From Clostridia bacterium (GTDB lineage: Bacteria > Bacillota > Clostridia > Oscillospirales > Acutalibacteraceae): a stretch of DNA of 64,000 nucleotides. The stretch covers positions 62,001-126,000 of the forward strand of contig JAFSGH010000002.1 of NCBI GenBank assembly GCA_017440965.1, given 5' to 3'. Under the pieces are notes generated by a model, which was not told the DNA's origin, did not search any database, and was given only the letters and a program-made list of their open reading frames with translations. The position numbers and the translations under genes are program-made. Below, piece after piece: positions 17,539 to 26,156 of the stretch (its first letter is position 1; the number at the start of each line of letters is the position of its first letter).

Positions 17539-18420
17539 TTATTCCTCCTTTTCGCTCTTTTTAAGAGATTCAAAGAAAGCAGCCTCTTCCTTTGCTATCT
17601 CTTCTTCTATCTTTCTTGTAGCTTCAGTCTCAACAACAGGCTGAGGAAGATCGTCAATATTTATTCTTCCTGCCTTTACTTCCTTGAATATTCTTACTCT
17701 TTCTTCAACCCCTTCATCATATACGGGATGAATGCCTTGCTTCCACAGCATAAGGTTTACGACAAAAACTGCCGCAAACATTATAACGGAAACGATAAGA
17801 CCGAAGCCCATTTTTCCTGACAGAAGCATATCCGAGGAGCTGATAGAGGCAAAGGAGCCTATCATTACAAGGGACACAACCGAAAGCACTGCTCCCAGAA
17901 GAGCTGTTACTGCAGTAATTTTCTGCATATTCTTAATACTGATAAAGCCGAGAAGAGAAAACAGGAAACAGAATACTGCACAAAGAAGTGCAGCAACCAC
18001 ACAGATGAGAGCATTTCTCAATGCCGTAAATGCCGCTCCCGTCACTGCGGATGAGCACATTGAAAGAATATAGGAAAGAGTGCCGCCCATAACCGTATTT
18101 ACAATTCCGAGAAGTCCGAAGCTTCCGTCAATTGAAACAAAGGGTGCGTTTACCGTAAAGCTTCCCGAGGGAATAAGCATAGATAATACGGGAAGCAGCA
18201 TTACAATAAGCTTTGCCGTGACAAGCTTCGAGCCTGAGAATGAATATTTAAGATTTCTGAGCTTTACCTTCAGACCTGCCTGAGACAGCTCCGAATACTT
18301 AGCCTCGCGGATAAAGTTTTCTTCAAAATTATAAAAACGCATATTTACTCCGCACTTCGGACAAAACTGACTTATATCGAAGATACGCAGTTTATTTCCG
18401 CATTTTGGACATTTTGCCAT
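17539..18420 (-). CDS. Zinc-ribbon multi-pass membrane protein (paralogue of 26157-26957)
   Basis: A 293-residue protein opening with a zinc ribbon, MAKCPKCGNKLR then FCPKCG (C4, C7, C20, C23), followed by a charged cytoplasmic linker with LRNLKYSFSG, about five hydrophobic segments and a charged tail ending in Glu/Lys repeats. The same domain order and linker pattern (CPKCGVN, LSFS-type segment, LLPxxxxLLP first membrane segment) appear in the protein at 26157-26957. AGGAGG precedes ATG 18420. It is the second gene of the glycoside operon and abuts the Big2 gene. Function unknown. Confidence 0.8.
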   Translation of the reverse strand: MAKCPKCGNKLRIFDISQFCPKCGVNMRFYNFEENFIREAKYSELSQAGLKVKLRNLKYSFSGSKLVTAKLIVMLLPVLSMLIPSGSFTVNAPFVSIDGSFGLLGIVNTVMGGTLSYILSMCSSAVTGAAFTALRNALICVVAALLCAVFCFLFSLLGFISIKNMQKITAVTALLGAVLSVVSLVMIGSFASISSSDMLLSGKMGFGLIVSVIMFAAVFVVNLMLWKQGIHPVYDEGVEERVRIFKEVKAGRINIDDLPQPVVETEATRKIEEEIAKEEAAFFESLKKSEKEE

Positions 18421-18454
18421 AGCTTACGCCTCCTGAAAAAGTTATACTGGTCAA

Positions 18455-19102
18455 TCACAAACAAGAATCAAGATGACCGGTGAAATTCGCAAATGATAAT
18501 TTCGGAAGTCCGTCCTTTCTGAAAATTACCCTTGTGACACAGCAGTTATCCACCTGCCAGCAAAAGGATTCGGGAAGACTGATACCCAGTGCCGCTCTTA
18601 TGAGAAATCCGAAATATGAGCCGTGAGAAACGACCATAAGATGATCGCCCGCTTCGGCAACGCTGTAAAAATAATCCATACAGCGCTTTGCACGCGCCGC
18701 CTTATCCTCGGTGCTTTCATCCCCTAAAAGAAGCTTACCTCCCGTGGGGGTGGGCTCTGAAGTGCAGGGCACTGCAAGAGGATAATCTCTTTTCAGTATC
18801 TCATGGTCTGTGCCCGCAATCGTCGTATCGACCTCCATAAGATCGGGGAGAAGGATAATTTCCTTTGAAAGCTTCTCTGCCGTCGGATATGCCGTCTGTA
18901 CGGTTCTTATAAGGGTTCCTGCATATATTTTCGTGACGGTATCAGTGATTTTGCTTTCAGCAAGGCATCTTGCCTGAATAATTCCCTCGGGACTCAGCGG
19001 CGGATCATCCTTATGATACATATGCTCATAAGGCAAGCCCACATTCCCACGGGACTGAGCATGACGCACAAAGGAAATCATAAAATCTTTTTCGTATGCC
19101 AT
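18455..19102 (-). CDS. Histidine phosphatase superfamily protein (phosphoglycerate-mutase-like)
   Basis: A 215-residue protein with the catalytic RHAQ at residues 13-16 and the second catalytic His in VVSHGSYFG, both diagnostic of the branch-1 histidine phosphatases; PPLSPEGIIQARCLAES is the matching third element. The start is ATG 19102, chosen because AAAGGAGGGGAG precedes it. It is the first gene of the five-gene minus-strand operon. Members act on phosphorylated sugars, nucleotides or small metabolites; here a sugar phosphate is suggested by context only. Confidence 0.87.
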   Translation of the reverse strand: MAYEKDFMISFVRHAQSRGNVGLPYEHMYHKDDPPLSPEGIIQARCLAESKITDTVTKIYAGTLIRTVQTAYPTAEKLSKEIILLPDLMEVDTTIAGTDHEILKRDYPLAVPCTSEPTPTGGKLLLGDESTEDKAARAKRCMDYFYSVAEAGDHLMVVSHGSYFGFLIRAALGISLPESFCWQVDNCCVTRVIFRKDGLPKLSFANFTGHLDSCL

Positions 19103-19137
19103 ACTCCCCTCCTTTATCATCTGCTCATAATATGTTT

Positions 19138-19165
19138 ATTCTATAATATCAAAAAAACAGCTCAA
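19138..19165 (-). promoter_or_regulatory. Candidate promoter of the five-gene glycoside operon
   Basis: On the minus strand TTGAGC (19165-19160), a 16-bp spacer and TAGAAT (19143-19138), 36 nt before the start codon. The region between this and the plus-strand gene at 19323 is very A/T-rich, and no convincing plus-strand promoter was fixed there. Confidence 0.45.
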
Positions 19166-19322
19166 TAACAAGAAGAAATATGCAAATTAATTAAAATAAT
19201 TTAAGAAAAACAGAATTTTTTGTTGATAAAATAAAAAAATCGAATGCTTTTTTTCTGTTTCAGGTAGATTTTTACTTTGTTTTATTATATTATTGAATTA
19301 TCATTTATAAGGGGGTCAGTGT

Positions 19323-21503
19323 ATGGCTTTTATAAGGAACAGGAATGAAGAAAGAACAGGCTTTCAGTGCGGCGGTCCGTTACTGGAAAGCATTGACTGT
19401 CAGAGCGATTTCGTAATGGTTTACAGGCTTGATGAAACAACGCTTGAAAGAATAAAGCAGTTCAGGCAGGCCGGCTATGTCATCCAGTTTATGACGGGTA
19501 TTGCCTGGGGCAGATATCAGGATTACCTTTACGGAGAATATGACGGAATAAACCATTGGGATGAGGCTCAGCAGGACCGCTTCGGAAATCTTATCCTTCA
19601 CGGCAAGGATGTGCCGTATATGGTGCCGACGGTAGCTTTCTCAGACTATTTAAGCGCCAAGCTTCGTGCGGTGGTTGATGCAGGTGTTGAAGCTATACAT
19701 GTTGAGGAGCCCGAATTCTGGGACAGAGGCGGTTATTCTCCCGCATTTAAGCGTGAATACGAGCTTTATTACAGAGAGCCGTGGAAGGCACCTCATGAAA
19801 GCGTTGATGCAAAATACAAATGCGGCAGGCTTAAAGCCTACCTTTACACAAGGACCATCGACAGACTTTCCTCCTCACTTAAGGAATATGCAAAAACTAA
19901 ATACAACAAAGACCTGCGCTTTTATGTACCTACACACTCACTTATAAATTATACTCAGTGGAAGATAGTAAGCCCCGAGGGAAGGCTTGCAGACATCCCC
20001 GCTGTTGACGGCTGTATTGCTCAGGTATGGACAGGCACATCAAGAGAAAAGAACTGGTTTAACGGCGAATACAAGGAAAGGACCTTTGAGACCTCTTATC
20101 TTGAATATGGCGTTATGCAGGAGCTTACAAAGGGAACAGGCAAAAAGATGTGGTTTTTACACGATCCCATCGAGGATAATCCCATTTTTGACTGGACGGA
20201 TTACAGAAAGAATTATCTGTGTACCGTTGCCGCCTCACTGCTTCATCCGAAGGTAAGCTCCTATGAGATATGCCCGTGGCCAAACAGAGTGTTTGAGGAT
20301 AAATATCCTAAGGGATCTCCCGATGCTGAGCCTATACCTCAGGAATACGAGACTGTTCTCAATAACACCTTCCAGACATTAGGAACACTGGAAGAAGCAA
20401 AAGAGCCTTCATTCAGAGTGGGAATTCTTGTGGGAGACTGTGAGCTTTATCAGAGAGAATATCCGGACTCCTTCTTCTCTGAGGCGGTAAAGGAGGTCAC
20501 GGGTACAGTCCTTAACGATGACGAAAAGCTTATTGACCGCTTCAGAACAGAGCTTTTTGAAGGCTCTGAGGATAAAAATCTTATGCTGAAGTTTCTTTCA
20601 TCAAACGCCTTCCCTGCCTTCTTCTCCCTTGCTCTTCCTCTTCTTAAATACGGCATCCCCGTGCGTCCCGTGCTTCTTGATAATATGAGAAGATATGTAG
20701 GCTATCTTGATGACTATGATATGCTTATTATGAGCTACGAATATATGAAGCCGGATTATCCCGATATCAATAATTCCATTGCATCCTGGGTAAATGAAGG
20801 CGGACAGCTGATCTATATCGGAGACGGCAGCGATCCGTTTAATGATATAAGCTCCTGGTGGACGGGCAGATACAAAAATCCGGCAGAACATCTCTTCTCC
20901 TTATTGAATATCCCGGAAAACGAGGATAAGGCTGTTTTCAATTGTCAGAAAGGAACTGCGGCAATATGGAAGATCAATCCCTGCATTTTCTCTTATTCAA
21001 AGGAAAATGCCGATATGCTGAGAGATTTCTTCATTGAAACCGCAAAAAGAAAGGGTTATTCACCGGAATTTTCAAACCATCTTATTATTGAAAGAAAAAA
21101 TTATATCATTGCCGCGGTTATGGATGAGAGCATCAATGATGAGCCTTTAGTTCTTTCGGGACTTTTTGCAGATATGTTCTCCCCCTGCTTTGATATCGTA
21201 ACAGAGAAAATACTCTATCCCAATGACAAGGCAATGCTTTGCGATATCAGAAAGCTTCGTGATTTTGATATTGTCGGCACATCCGTCAGAATTGAATCTG
21301 CACAGCTTCAGGATAACACTGCAATTATACACTTCGTCGGTGCAAAAATGAGAAAGGCCGCAATAAGGATAAGACTTCCCTTTACTGCGAAAAAAGCACT
21401 TATCGACGGCGAGGAGGTCAGCATTTCTTATGATACCGGAAGCTCTACGGCACTTATAACCTTTGAAAATAAAACGGGCAGCCGAGAGCTTCTGATCAAT
21501 TGA
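19323..21503 (+). CDS. Putative TIM-barrel glycoside hydrolase-like protein, family unknown
   Basis: A 726-residue cytoplasmic protein with no signal peptide. The N-terminal half looks like a TIM barrel: VIQFMTGIAWGRYQ, a strand-end AIHVEEPEFWDRG near residue 125 with candidate catalytic Glu residues, YVPTHS, and KMWFLHDP. The middle (about 440-550) resembles a GATase-like domain of the GH42 trimerisation type (DYDMLIMSYEYMKP then GGQLIYIGD), and the end is beta-rich. It is followed after 9 nt by a GH92 gene, so the two almost surely work together. GGGGGT precedes the start. I do not recognise a numbered CAZy family; GH42-like or a new family are the options. Confidence 0.72.
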   Translation: MAFIRNRNEERTGFQCGGPLLESIDCQSDFVMVYRLDETTLERIKQFRQAGYVIQFMTGIAWGRYQDYLYGEYDGINHWDEAQQDRFGNLILHGKDVPYMVPTVAFSDYLSAKLRAVVDAGVEAIHVEEPEFWDRGGYSPAFKREYELYYREPWKAPHESVDAKYKCGRLKAYLYTRTIDRLSSSLKEYAKTKYNKDLRFYVPTHSLINYTQWKIVSPEGRLADIPAVDGCIAQVWTGTSREKNWFNGEYKERTFETSYLEYGVMQELTKGTGKKMWFLHDPIEDNPIFDWTDYRKNYLCTVAASLLHPKVSSYEICPWPNRVFEDKYPKGSPDAEPIPQEYETVLNNTFQTLGTLEEAKEPSFRVGILVGDCELYQREYPDSFFSEAVKEVTGTVLNDDEKLIDRFRTELFEGSEDKNLMLKFLSSNAFPAFFSLALPLLKYGIPVRPVLLDNMRRYVGYLDDYDMLIMSYEYMKPDYPDINNSIASWVNEGGQLIYIGDGSDPFNDISSWWTGRYKNPAEHLFSLLNIPENEDKAVFNCQKGTAAIWKINPCIFSYSKENADMLRDFFIETAKRKGYSPEFSNHLIIERKNYIIAAVMDESINDEPLVLSGLFADMFSPCFDIVTEKILYPNDKAMLCDIRKLRDFDIVGTSVRIESAQLQDNTAIIHFVGAKMRKAAIRIRLPFTAKKALIDGEEVSISYDTGSSTALITFENKTGSRELLIN

Positions 21504-21512
21504 GGAAGAATT

Positions 21513-23546
21513 ATGAAATATACTGATCATGTAAATGTTTTTCAGGGAAACGGCGAAATAGATCTGCCCTCTCCCAAGGGTATTGCAGCCAAGTGGTTTT
21601 TTATCAAGGCAGGCTGCGGAAATACAAATCCCGCTGCTGTCCTTCCCTTCGGTGCAATGAGTGTCGGTCCCTTTACGGGCGGCTATCCTACAGGCTACGG
21701 CGATCATCTGCCGAATTCCCATTCCCGTCCCGAGCATTTTCCCGAGGGAAAAAAGCTTATAGGCTTTTCACATCTTCATCAGAGCGGTACGGGAGCTATC
21801 GGATTTTATTATAATTACGCCGTTGTGACACCCGTATACGATACATCCGAATTCAGACGGGATTACAAAGATGAAAAAGCTTATCCCGGATATTACAGTC
21901 TGAAAACTGAGGATATTCTCTGTGAATTGACGGTAAATGAAAGAACTGCTCTTCACAGATATTCCTTCGGAAAAAACGGCGGAAGAGTAAAAATTGATTT
22001 TACAAATAACGGACTTTTAATACCCGGGCAGGAAAAAGCAAGGGTAAATGAGCTGAAAATACAAAAAGAGGACAGCTTTACAGTGACGGCAGAGGCTGTA
22101 ATTGAAGGCATCAGACTTTATTTTGCGGCACGATGTAACAATGAGGTCTCAGTAACGGAAGACGAGGTCAGCTTTTCAGCTCCCGAGGACCGTATTTCCG
22201 AAATAAAGCTTTCAATCTCCTTTGACAGTCTGAAAGCGGCAATAAGAAATATTGAATCTGCCCTTTCATTTGATGAAACAAGAAAAGCGGCACTGAAAAA
22301 ATGGGATGAAAAGCTTTCACTTATTAAGGCTTCCTTTGATGATGAAAGCCTTTATGAGATATTCTATTCGAATCTCTACCATTCTCTTATAAAGCCCTCC
22401 GATTGGTCGGGAGAAAGCTTCGTCTATGAAAAGTGCAAGCCCTTTATGACAGATTTTGCGACGCTCTGGGATATGTACAAAACTGCTCTGCCCCTTATTT
22501 TTATGACGGACAAAAAAGTCTCGGAAAATATCTGTGAAACACTTATGAGCCTCGGCGAAGCCCTCGGAAATATTCCCAACGGATTCGGAATTACGGATAA
22601 ATTCAATGAGCACAGCTATCAGGCAAGAATGCTCGGTGCATATTCACTTATTACAGCATATGAATACGGCATAGATCTTGATGTCAGAAGAATGCTCAAT
22701 GTCATAAGGACCGATATTTTTGCTGATAACAAAAGGGATTTTACCGTTGACGGAAGATGTGCATCGCATACATTTATGCTTGATATGGCTGATGCCTGCA
22801 GATTTACCGCAGATATAGCAAAGGATGTCGGAGATAATGAGCTTTATGAGCTTCTTATGCCTCTTGCCTCACAATGGAGAAAGGTCTATTCCGAAGAAAC
22901 GGGACTTCTTCTTGATGACTCCGAATATTATGAGGGAACAAAATATAACTATTCCTTCAGACAGATGGCTGATATGAAGGAAAGAATTGAAATTGCAGGC
23001 GGAAAAGAAGCTTTTGTAAGGCTTCTTGATGATTTCTTCGGCTACGGCAAAGAGGATACTGTGCAGCCGACAGATCCTCATAACTACAAAATCGTCGAGG
23101 ATGGCATGAAGCTCGGAAGATTTGAAGGCTTTAACAATGAATCCGACACGGAAGCACCGTTTTCATATATCTATGCCGACCGTCACGATAAGACCGCGGA
23201 AATTATCCGTGCAGGCATGAAATATATGTTCACCTCAGGCAGAGGAGGTATTCCCGGAAATAACGATTCGGGAGCACTCTCATCGTATTATGTATTGAAT
23301 GCCTTGGGCATTTATCCCCTTGCGGGACAAAAGGTATTTCTCATAGGCTCACCCATATGCCGCTCGGCAAGCATCAGCCTTTCAAGCGGAAAAACTCTCA
23401 ATATAGAGGTAAACGATAATTCGGAAGAAAGCATCTATGTTAAAAGAGTGATGTTCAACGGCAAGGAGATAAAAGACTTCAGAATTCCCGCTAATGACAT
23501 AATGAACGGCGGAACACTTATATTCTTTATGTCGGACAAGCCGTAA
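21513..23546 (+). CDS. GH92-family alpha-mannosidase-like glycoside hydrolase
   Basis: A 677-residue protein. The N-terminal GNTNPAAVLPFGAMSVGP and FSHLHQSGTG segments, and the late GIPGNNDSGALSSYYVLNA plus GIYPLAGQ, are the characteristic GH92 lines (family forms GNTYPGA.LPFGM, FSHTHLSGTG, GNDDCG.MSAWY). FEGFNNESDTEAPF near residue 545 carries the likely general acid, and the Asp of GNNDSG the base site. GH92 enzymes are calcium-dependent exo-acting alpha-mannosidases. No signal peptide, so it acts in the cytoplasm, unlike the secreted Bacteroides enzymes. It lies 9 nt after the unknown TIM-barrel gene with a GAGGAAG site. Mannosidase activity is likely; linkage is unknown. Confidence 0.9.
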   Translation: MKYTDHVNVFQGNGEIDLPSPKGIAAKWFFIKAGCGNTNPAAVLPFGAMSVGPFTGGYPTGYGDHLPNSHSRPEHFPEGKKLIGFSHLHQSGTGAIGFYYNYAVVTPVYDTSEFRRDYKDEKAYPGYYSLKTEDILCELTVNERTALHRYSFGKNGGRVKIDFTNNGLLIPGQEKARVNELKIQKEDSFTVTAEAVIEGIRLYFAARCNNEVSVTEDEVSFSAPEDRISEIKLSISFDSLKAAIRNIESALSFDETRKAALKKWDEKLSLIKASFDDESLYEIFYSNLYHSLIKPSDWSGESFVYEKCKPFMTDFATLWDMYKTALPLIFMTDKKVSENICETLMSLGEALGNIPNGFGITDKFNEHSYQARMLGAYSLITAYEYGIDLDVRRMLNVIRTDIFADNKRDFTVDGRCASHTFMLDMADACRFTADIAKDVGDNELYELLMPLASQWRKVYSEETGLLLDDSEYYEGTKYNYSFRQMADMKERIEIAGGKEAFVRLLDDFFGYGKEDTVQPTDPHNYKIVEDGMKLGRFEGFNNESDTEAPFSYIYADRHDKTAEIIRAGMKYMFTSGRGGIPGNNDSGALSSYYVLNALGIYPLAGQKVFLIGSPICRSASISLSSGKTLNIEVNDNSEESIYVKRVMFNGKEIKDFRIPANDIMNGGTLIFFMSDKP

Positions 23547-23568
23547 AAAACAGGCATTTAGCCTACAC

Positions 23569-23702
23569 AAGAAAACGGCTTCGCTGTACGCCTGCGGCGA
23601 AACGCTTTCGTATAGTCCATCGCCGAGGGAAGTTTACTTCACGTTCGGCGGGACATATAATCTTTTTACTTTATAGGAAGGAATTTCCTATAAAGTAAAA
23701 AA
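23569..23702 (+). repeat. Dispersed structured intergenic element, copy A
   Basis: One of three related copies. Stem 1 is GAAAACG (23571-23577) with CGCTTTC (23603-23609), one mismatch. Stem 2 is CGCCGA (23621-23626) with TCGGCG (23645-23650) and an inner GAAG/CTTC pair. The conserved core GGACATATAATCTTT follows. Stem 3 is ACTTTATAGGAA (23668-23679) with TTCCTATAAAGT (23685-23696), 12 bp. It lies between the convergent GH92 and GH36 genes. Confidence 0.85.
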
Positions 23703-23712
23703 GCGTAAAAAA

Positions 23713-23757
23713 AGATCAGGAGCTCAGCATAAGCTGAAATCCTGATCTGTTTTTTTC
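23713..23757. terminator. Bidirectional terminator between GH92 and GH36 genes
   Basis: AGATCAGGA (23713-23721) pairs with TCCTGATCT (23740-23748), with an inner TCAGC/GCTGA stem. T-runs follow on both strands, fitting the convergent genes. Confidence 0.88.
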
Positions 23758-23788
23758 TGAATGCTCTGTTCACCTGATAAGAGTGCTG

Positions 23789-25969
23789 TTATTTTACCTC
23801 TTCAAAATGAATTGCAAAGCTCTTGCCGTCCTGATCGGGATAATTATAAAGTGAGAAGCCTGCATTCATAAGAAGAGCACCTGAGTATACCTCATTGTCG
23901 GCATCGCACTTATAATACTTTTCGGGATCAAGTCCTTTAAGCTTTATAAAGAAGTTTCTTGCTTCCTTAAAGAACTTTATGACAACGGTGAACATTGCCT
24001 GAGACTTATCTTCGCTTACAAATTCCCAGGCCACTCTGTAGGGATCGTCCCAGGGATTGATAAGTCTGTATAAGTCACCATAGTGGATAAGATCATAATA
24101 CTTATGATAGTCGGCGATCTGAGTCTTTATCTCTTCTCTTGCCTCCTCGCTTATCTTTGCAGGATCAAGCTCATATCCGAAGGAGCCCCACATTGCAACA
24201 TTTCTCTTTGTCTCATAGCCTGAACGCCTTGATGCGGAAACATGGGCACCCTGAACGGATGCGGGATAGCAAAGAGAAGAGCCGAACTGAATATCAACTC
24301 TCGATAAAGCGTCCGTATTATCCGAGCACCATATCTGAGGTGAGAAATACATCATACCGGGATCATATCTTCCGCCGCCGCCCGAGCAGTTTTCAAGCAG
24401 AAGATGAGGATATGCCTTGAGAATTCTGTCCATCAATTCATAAGTACCGAGAATGAAGCGGTGGAAGAATTCACTTTGTCTTTCTGCAGGAAGAATTGCA
24501 GAGCCTGCTTCCGTGATATTACGGTTGAAGTCCCATTTTACATAGTCGATATCATTGTTTGCAAGGACCTCGCTCATCTTATTGAAGAGATAGTCTCTTA
24601 CATCCTGTCTTGTCATATCAATAACATACTGATGTCTGCCTATGGAATTTTCACGGTTCGGCACATGGATATGCCAGTCGGGATGGGCTCTGAAGAGGTC
24701 TGAATCGGGAGAGATCATTTCAGGCTCGTACCAGATACCGAACTTAAGTCCAAGCCCCTTTATTCTTGAAATAAGACTGCCGATTCCGCCTCTGAGCTTA
24801 TTTTCGTTTACCTCCCAGTCACCGAGAGCGCAGGTATCATCATTTCTCTTACCGAACCAGCCGTCATCCATAACAAGCATCTCAATGCCTGTTTCCTTAG
24901 CCCATTTTGCGATCTCGAAAAGCTTATCGTCATCAAAATCAAAATATGTACCTTCCCAGTTGTTTATGAGAAGAGGACGCTTTGCCTTTTTCCAGGGGCC
25001 TCTGACAAGGTTATTATTATAAAGCTTATGGAAGGTACGGCTCATTCCGCCGAGACCTTCATCGGAATAAACAAGAACTGCCTCAGGAGAATAGAATTCC
25101 TCTCCGGGATCGAGTTTCCAGGAGAAATCGGAGGGATCAATACCCATCATTACTCTTGAGGAATTATTGAAGTCCACCTCTATTTCACAAAGGTGATTGC
25201 AGGAATATACAAGATTGAAGCCGTAGGCATCGCCGTGATCCTCTGTTGCCCCGTGACGGAGAAGTGCCATAAATGGATTCTGCTGAGCTGAGGATGAGCC
25301 TCTTCTTGAGCCTATTCCCTGTCTTCCGTGAGAAAGAGGTCTCTTTTCGAAGTTTCTTTCGTTGTTATGTCTGCCGTAAAGGGTTATGAGATCAAAATCC
25401 ATACCGTTCATATCAAGATTGAAGCTCATTACCTTTTCAATATTGAAGGGCTTATCAGAGGCATTCCTTACGATAACACTTCTTGTAAGAGCGGAATACT
25501 TCTCAAAAACGGTATAAAGAAGAATTGCCTCTGCTCCCGTAACAGCATCAGCTGTTGTTATTTCAAGTGTCTCGCATTCTCCCTCTTCGTTTTCGTAAAG
25601 TGCGGGAAGTCCCTTAAGCTGAGGCTTTCCCTTATATATCTTATGGGACTTATATCTCATATCGGTAGATGCATTTCCGTCTGCATTTCTTATCTGAAGA
25701 GACGATATTCTCATATCTGCACAGCCGTTACAGCCGATCTCAAAGGGCACTACATCAGCAGAAAATCTCCACTCGTCAATGTGAGGATTCGATGCGGAAA
25801 ATGATGCATACATTCTGCGGCTTGAGAAATCCTTGAGATTGTAATCAGGAATCTTTGCACCGTAATAAAGGTGAACAAGGTAGTTCTCCTGATAGATCTC
25901 AAAGATATAGCTTGAATTAAGAGTATCAAGCTTGAATATCTTTTTTTCACTGTCAAAAATAATAGGCAT
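23789..25969 (-). CDS. GH36-family alpha-galactosidase
   Basis: A 726-residue cytoplasmic alpha-galactosidase of the large bacterial GH36 type. Landmarks in order are WEGTYFDF, MLVMDDGWFG, FGIWYEPEM, DYVKWDFNR (Asp nucleophile), LLLENCSGGGGRYDPGM and WCSDNTDA (Asp acid/base). Family length is about 720-750. The start is taken as ATG 25969, eight bases after GGGGG; an ATG five codons earlier overlaps that site. It removes terminal alpha-galactose from raffinose-type sugars or galactomannan fragments. It is monocistronic and preceded by a 9-bp inverted repeat that may be an operator. No sugar transporter gene is adjacent. Confidence 0.94.
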   Translation of the reverse strand: MPIIFDSEKKIFKLDTLNSSYIFEIYQENYLVHLYYGAKIPDYNLKDFSSRRMYASFSASNPHIDEWRFSADVVPFEIGCNGCADMRISSLQIRNADGNASTDMRYKSHKIYKGKPQLKGLPALYENEEGECETLEITTADAVTGAEAILLYTVFEKYSALTRSVIVRNASDKPFNIEKVMSFNLDMNGMDFDLITLYGRHNNERNFEKRPLSHGRQGIGSRRGSSSAQQNPFMALLRHGATEDHGDAYGFNLVYSCNHLCEIEVDFNNSSRVMMGIDPSDFSWKLDPGEEFYSPEAVLVYSDEGLGGMSRTFHKLYNNNLVRGPWKKAKRPLLINNWEGTYFDFDDDKLFEIAKWAKETGIEMLVMDDGWFGKRNDDTCALGDWEVNENKLRGGIGSLISRIKGLGLKFGIWYEPEMISPDSDLFRAHPDWHIHVPNRENSIGRHQYVIDMTRQDVRDYLFNKMSEVLANNDIDYVKWDFNRNITEAGSAILPAERQSEFFHRFILGTYELMDRILKAYPHLLLENCSGGGGRYDPGMMYFSPQIWCSDNTDALSRVDIQFGSSLCYPASVQGAHVSASRRSGYETKRNVAMWGSFGYELDPAKISEEAREEIKTQIADYHKYYDLIHYGDLYRLINPWDDPYRVAWEFVSEDKSQAMFTVVIKFFKEARNFFIKLKGLDPEKYYKCDADNEVYSGALLMNAGFSLYNYPDQDGKSFAIHFEEVK

Positions 25970-26048
25970 AAGGCTTACCCCCATAAAAAAATTGTTTGCG
26001 GTTTTTTTATCCTGACCTTCGAATCAAAGAGTTTGGATATCAGTTTTT

Positions 26049-26081
26049 CCGTAAATTACTCACACTGACTGCAATTTACGG
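26049..26081. promoter_or_regulatory. Inverted repeat upstream of the alpha-galactosidase gene (candidate operator)
   Basis: CCGTAAATT (26049-26057) is a perfect inverted repeat of AATTTACGG (26073-26081) with a 15-nt spacer, 80 nt upstream of the GH36 start. No T-run follows on either strand, so a regulator-binding site is more likely than a terminator. Confidence 0.4.
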
Positions 26082-26094
26082 TTAAACAATAAAA

Positions 26095-26150
26095 GCCGTC
26101 ATCGAAAAGAAGCACATAGGAAGTACCCTTTCCGGATGACGGCATTTTTT
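26095..26150. terminator. Hairpin after the zinc-ribbon membrane gene
   Basis: GCCGTCATC (26095-26103) pairs perfectly with GATGACGGC (26135-26143) around a 31-nt loop that holds an inner GGAA/TTTCC pair. On the minus strand four T follow, so it is a moderate terminator of the gene ending at 26157; the plus strand has six T. Confidence 0.65.
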
Positions 26151-26156
26151 AATAAA

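Noticed and set aside
23547..23788. A small coding gene inside the repeat element
   Set aside because: Stops occur in all frames, the three copies differ by indels that would break a frame, and the conserved parts are stems and a core rather than codons.
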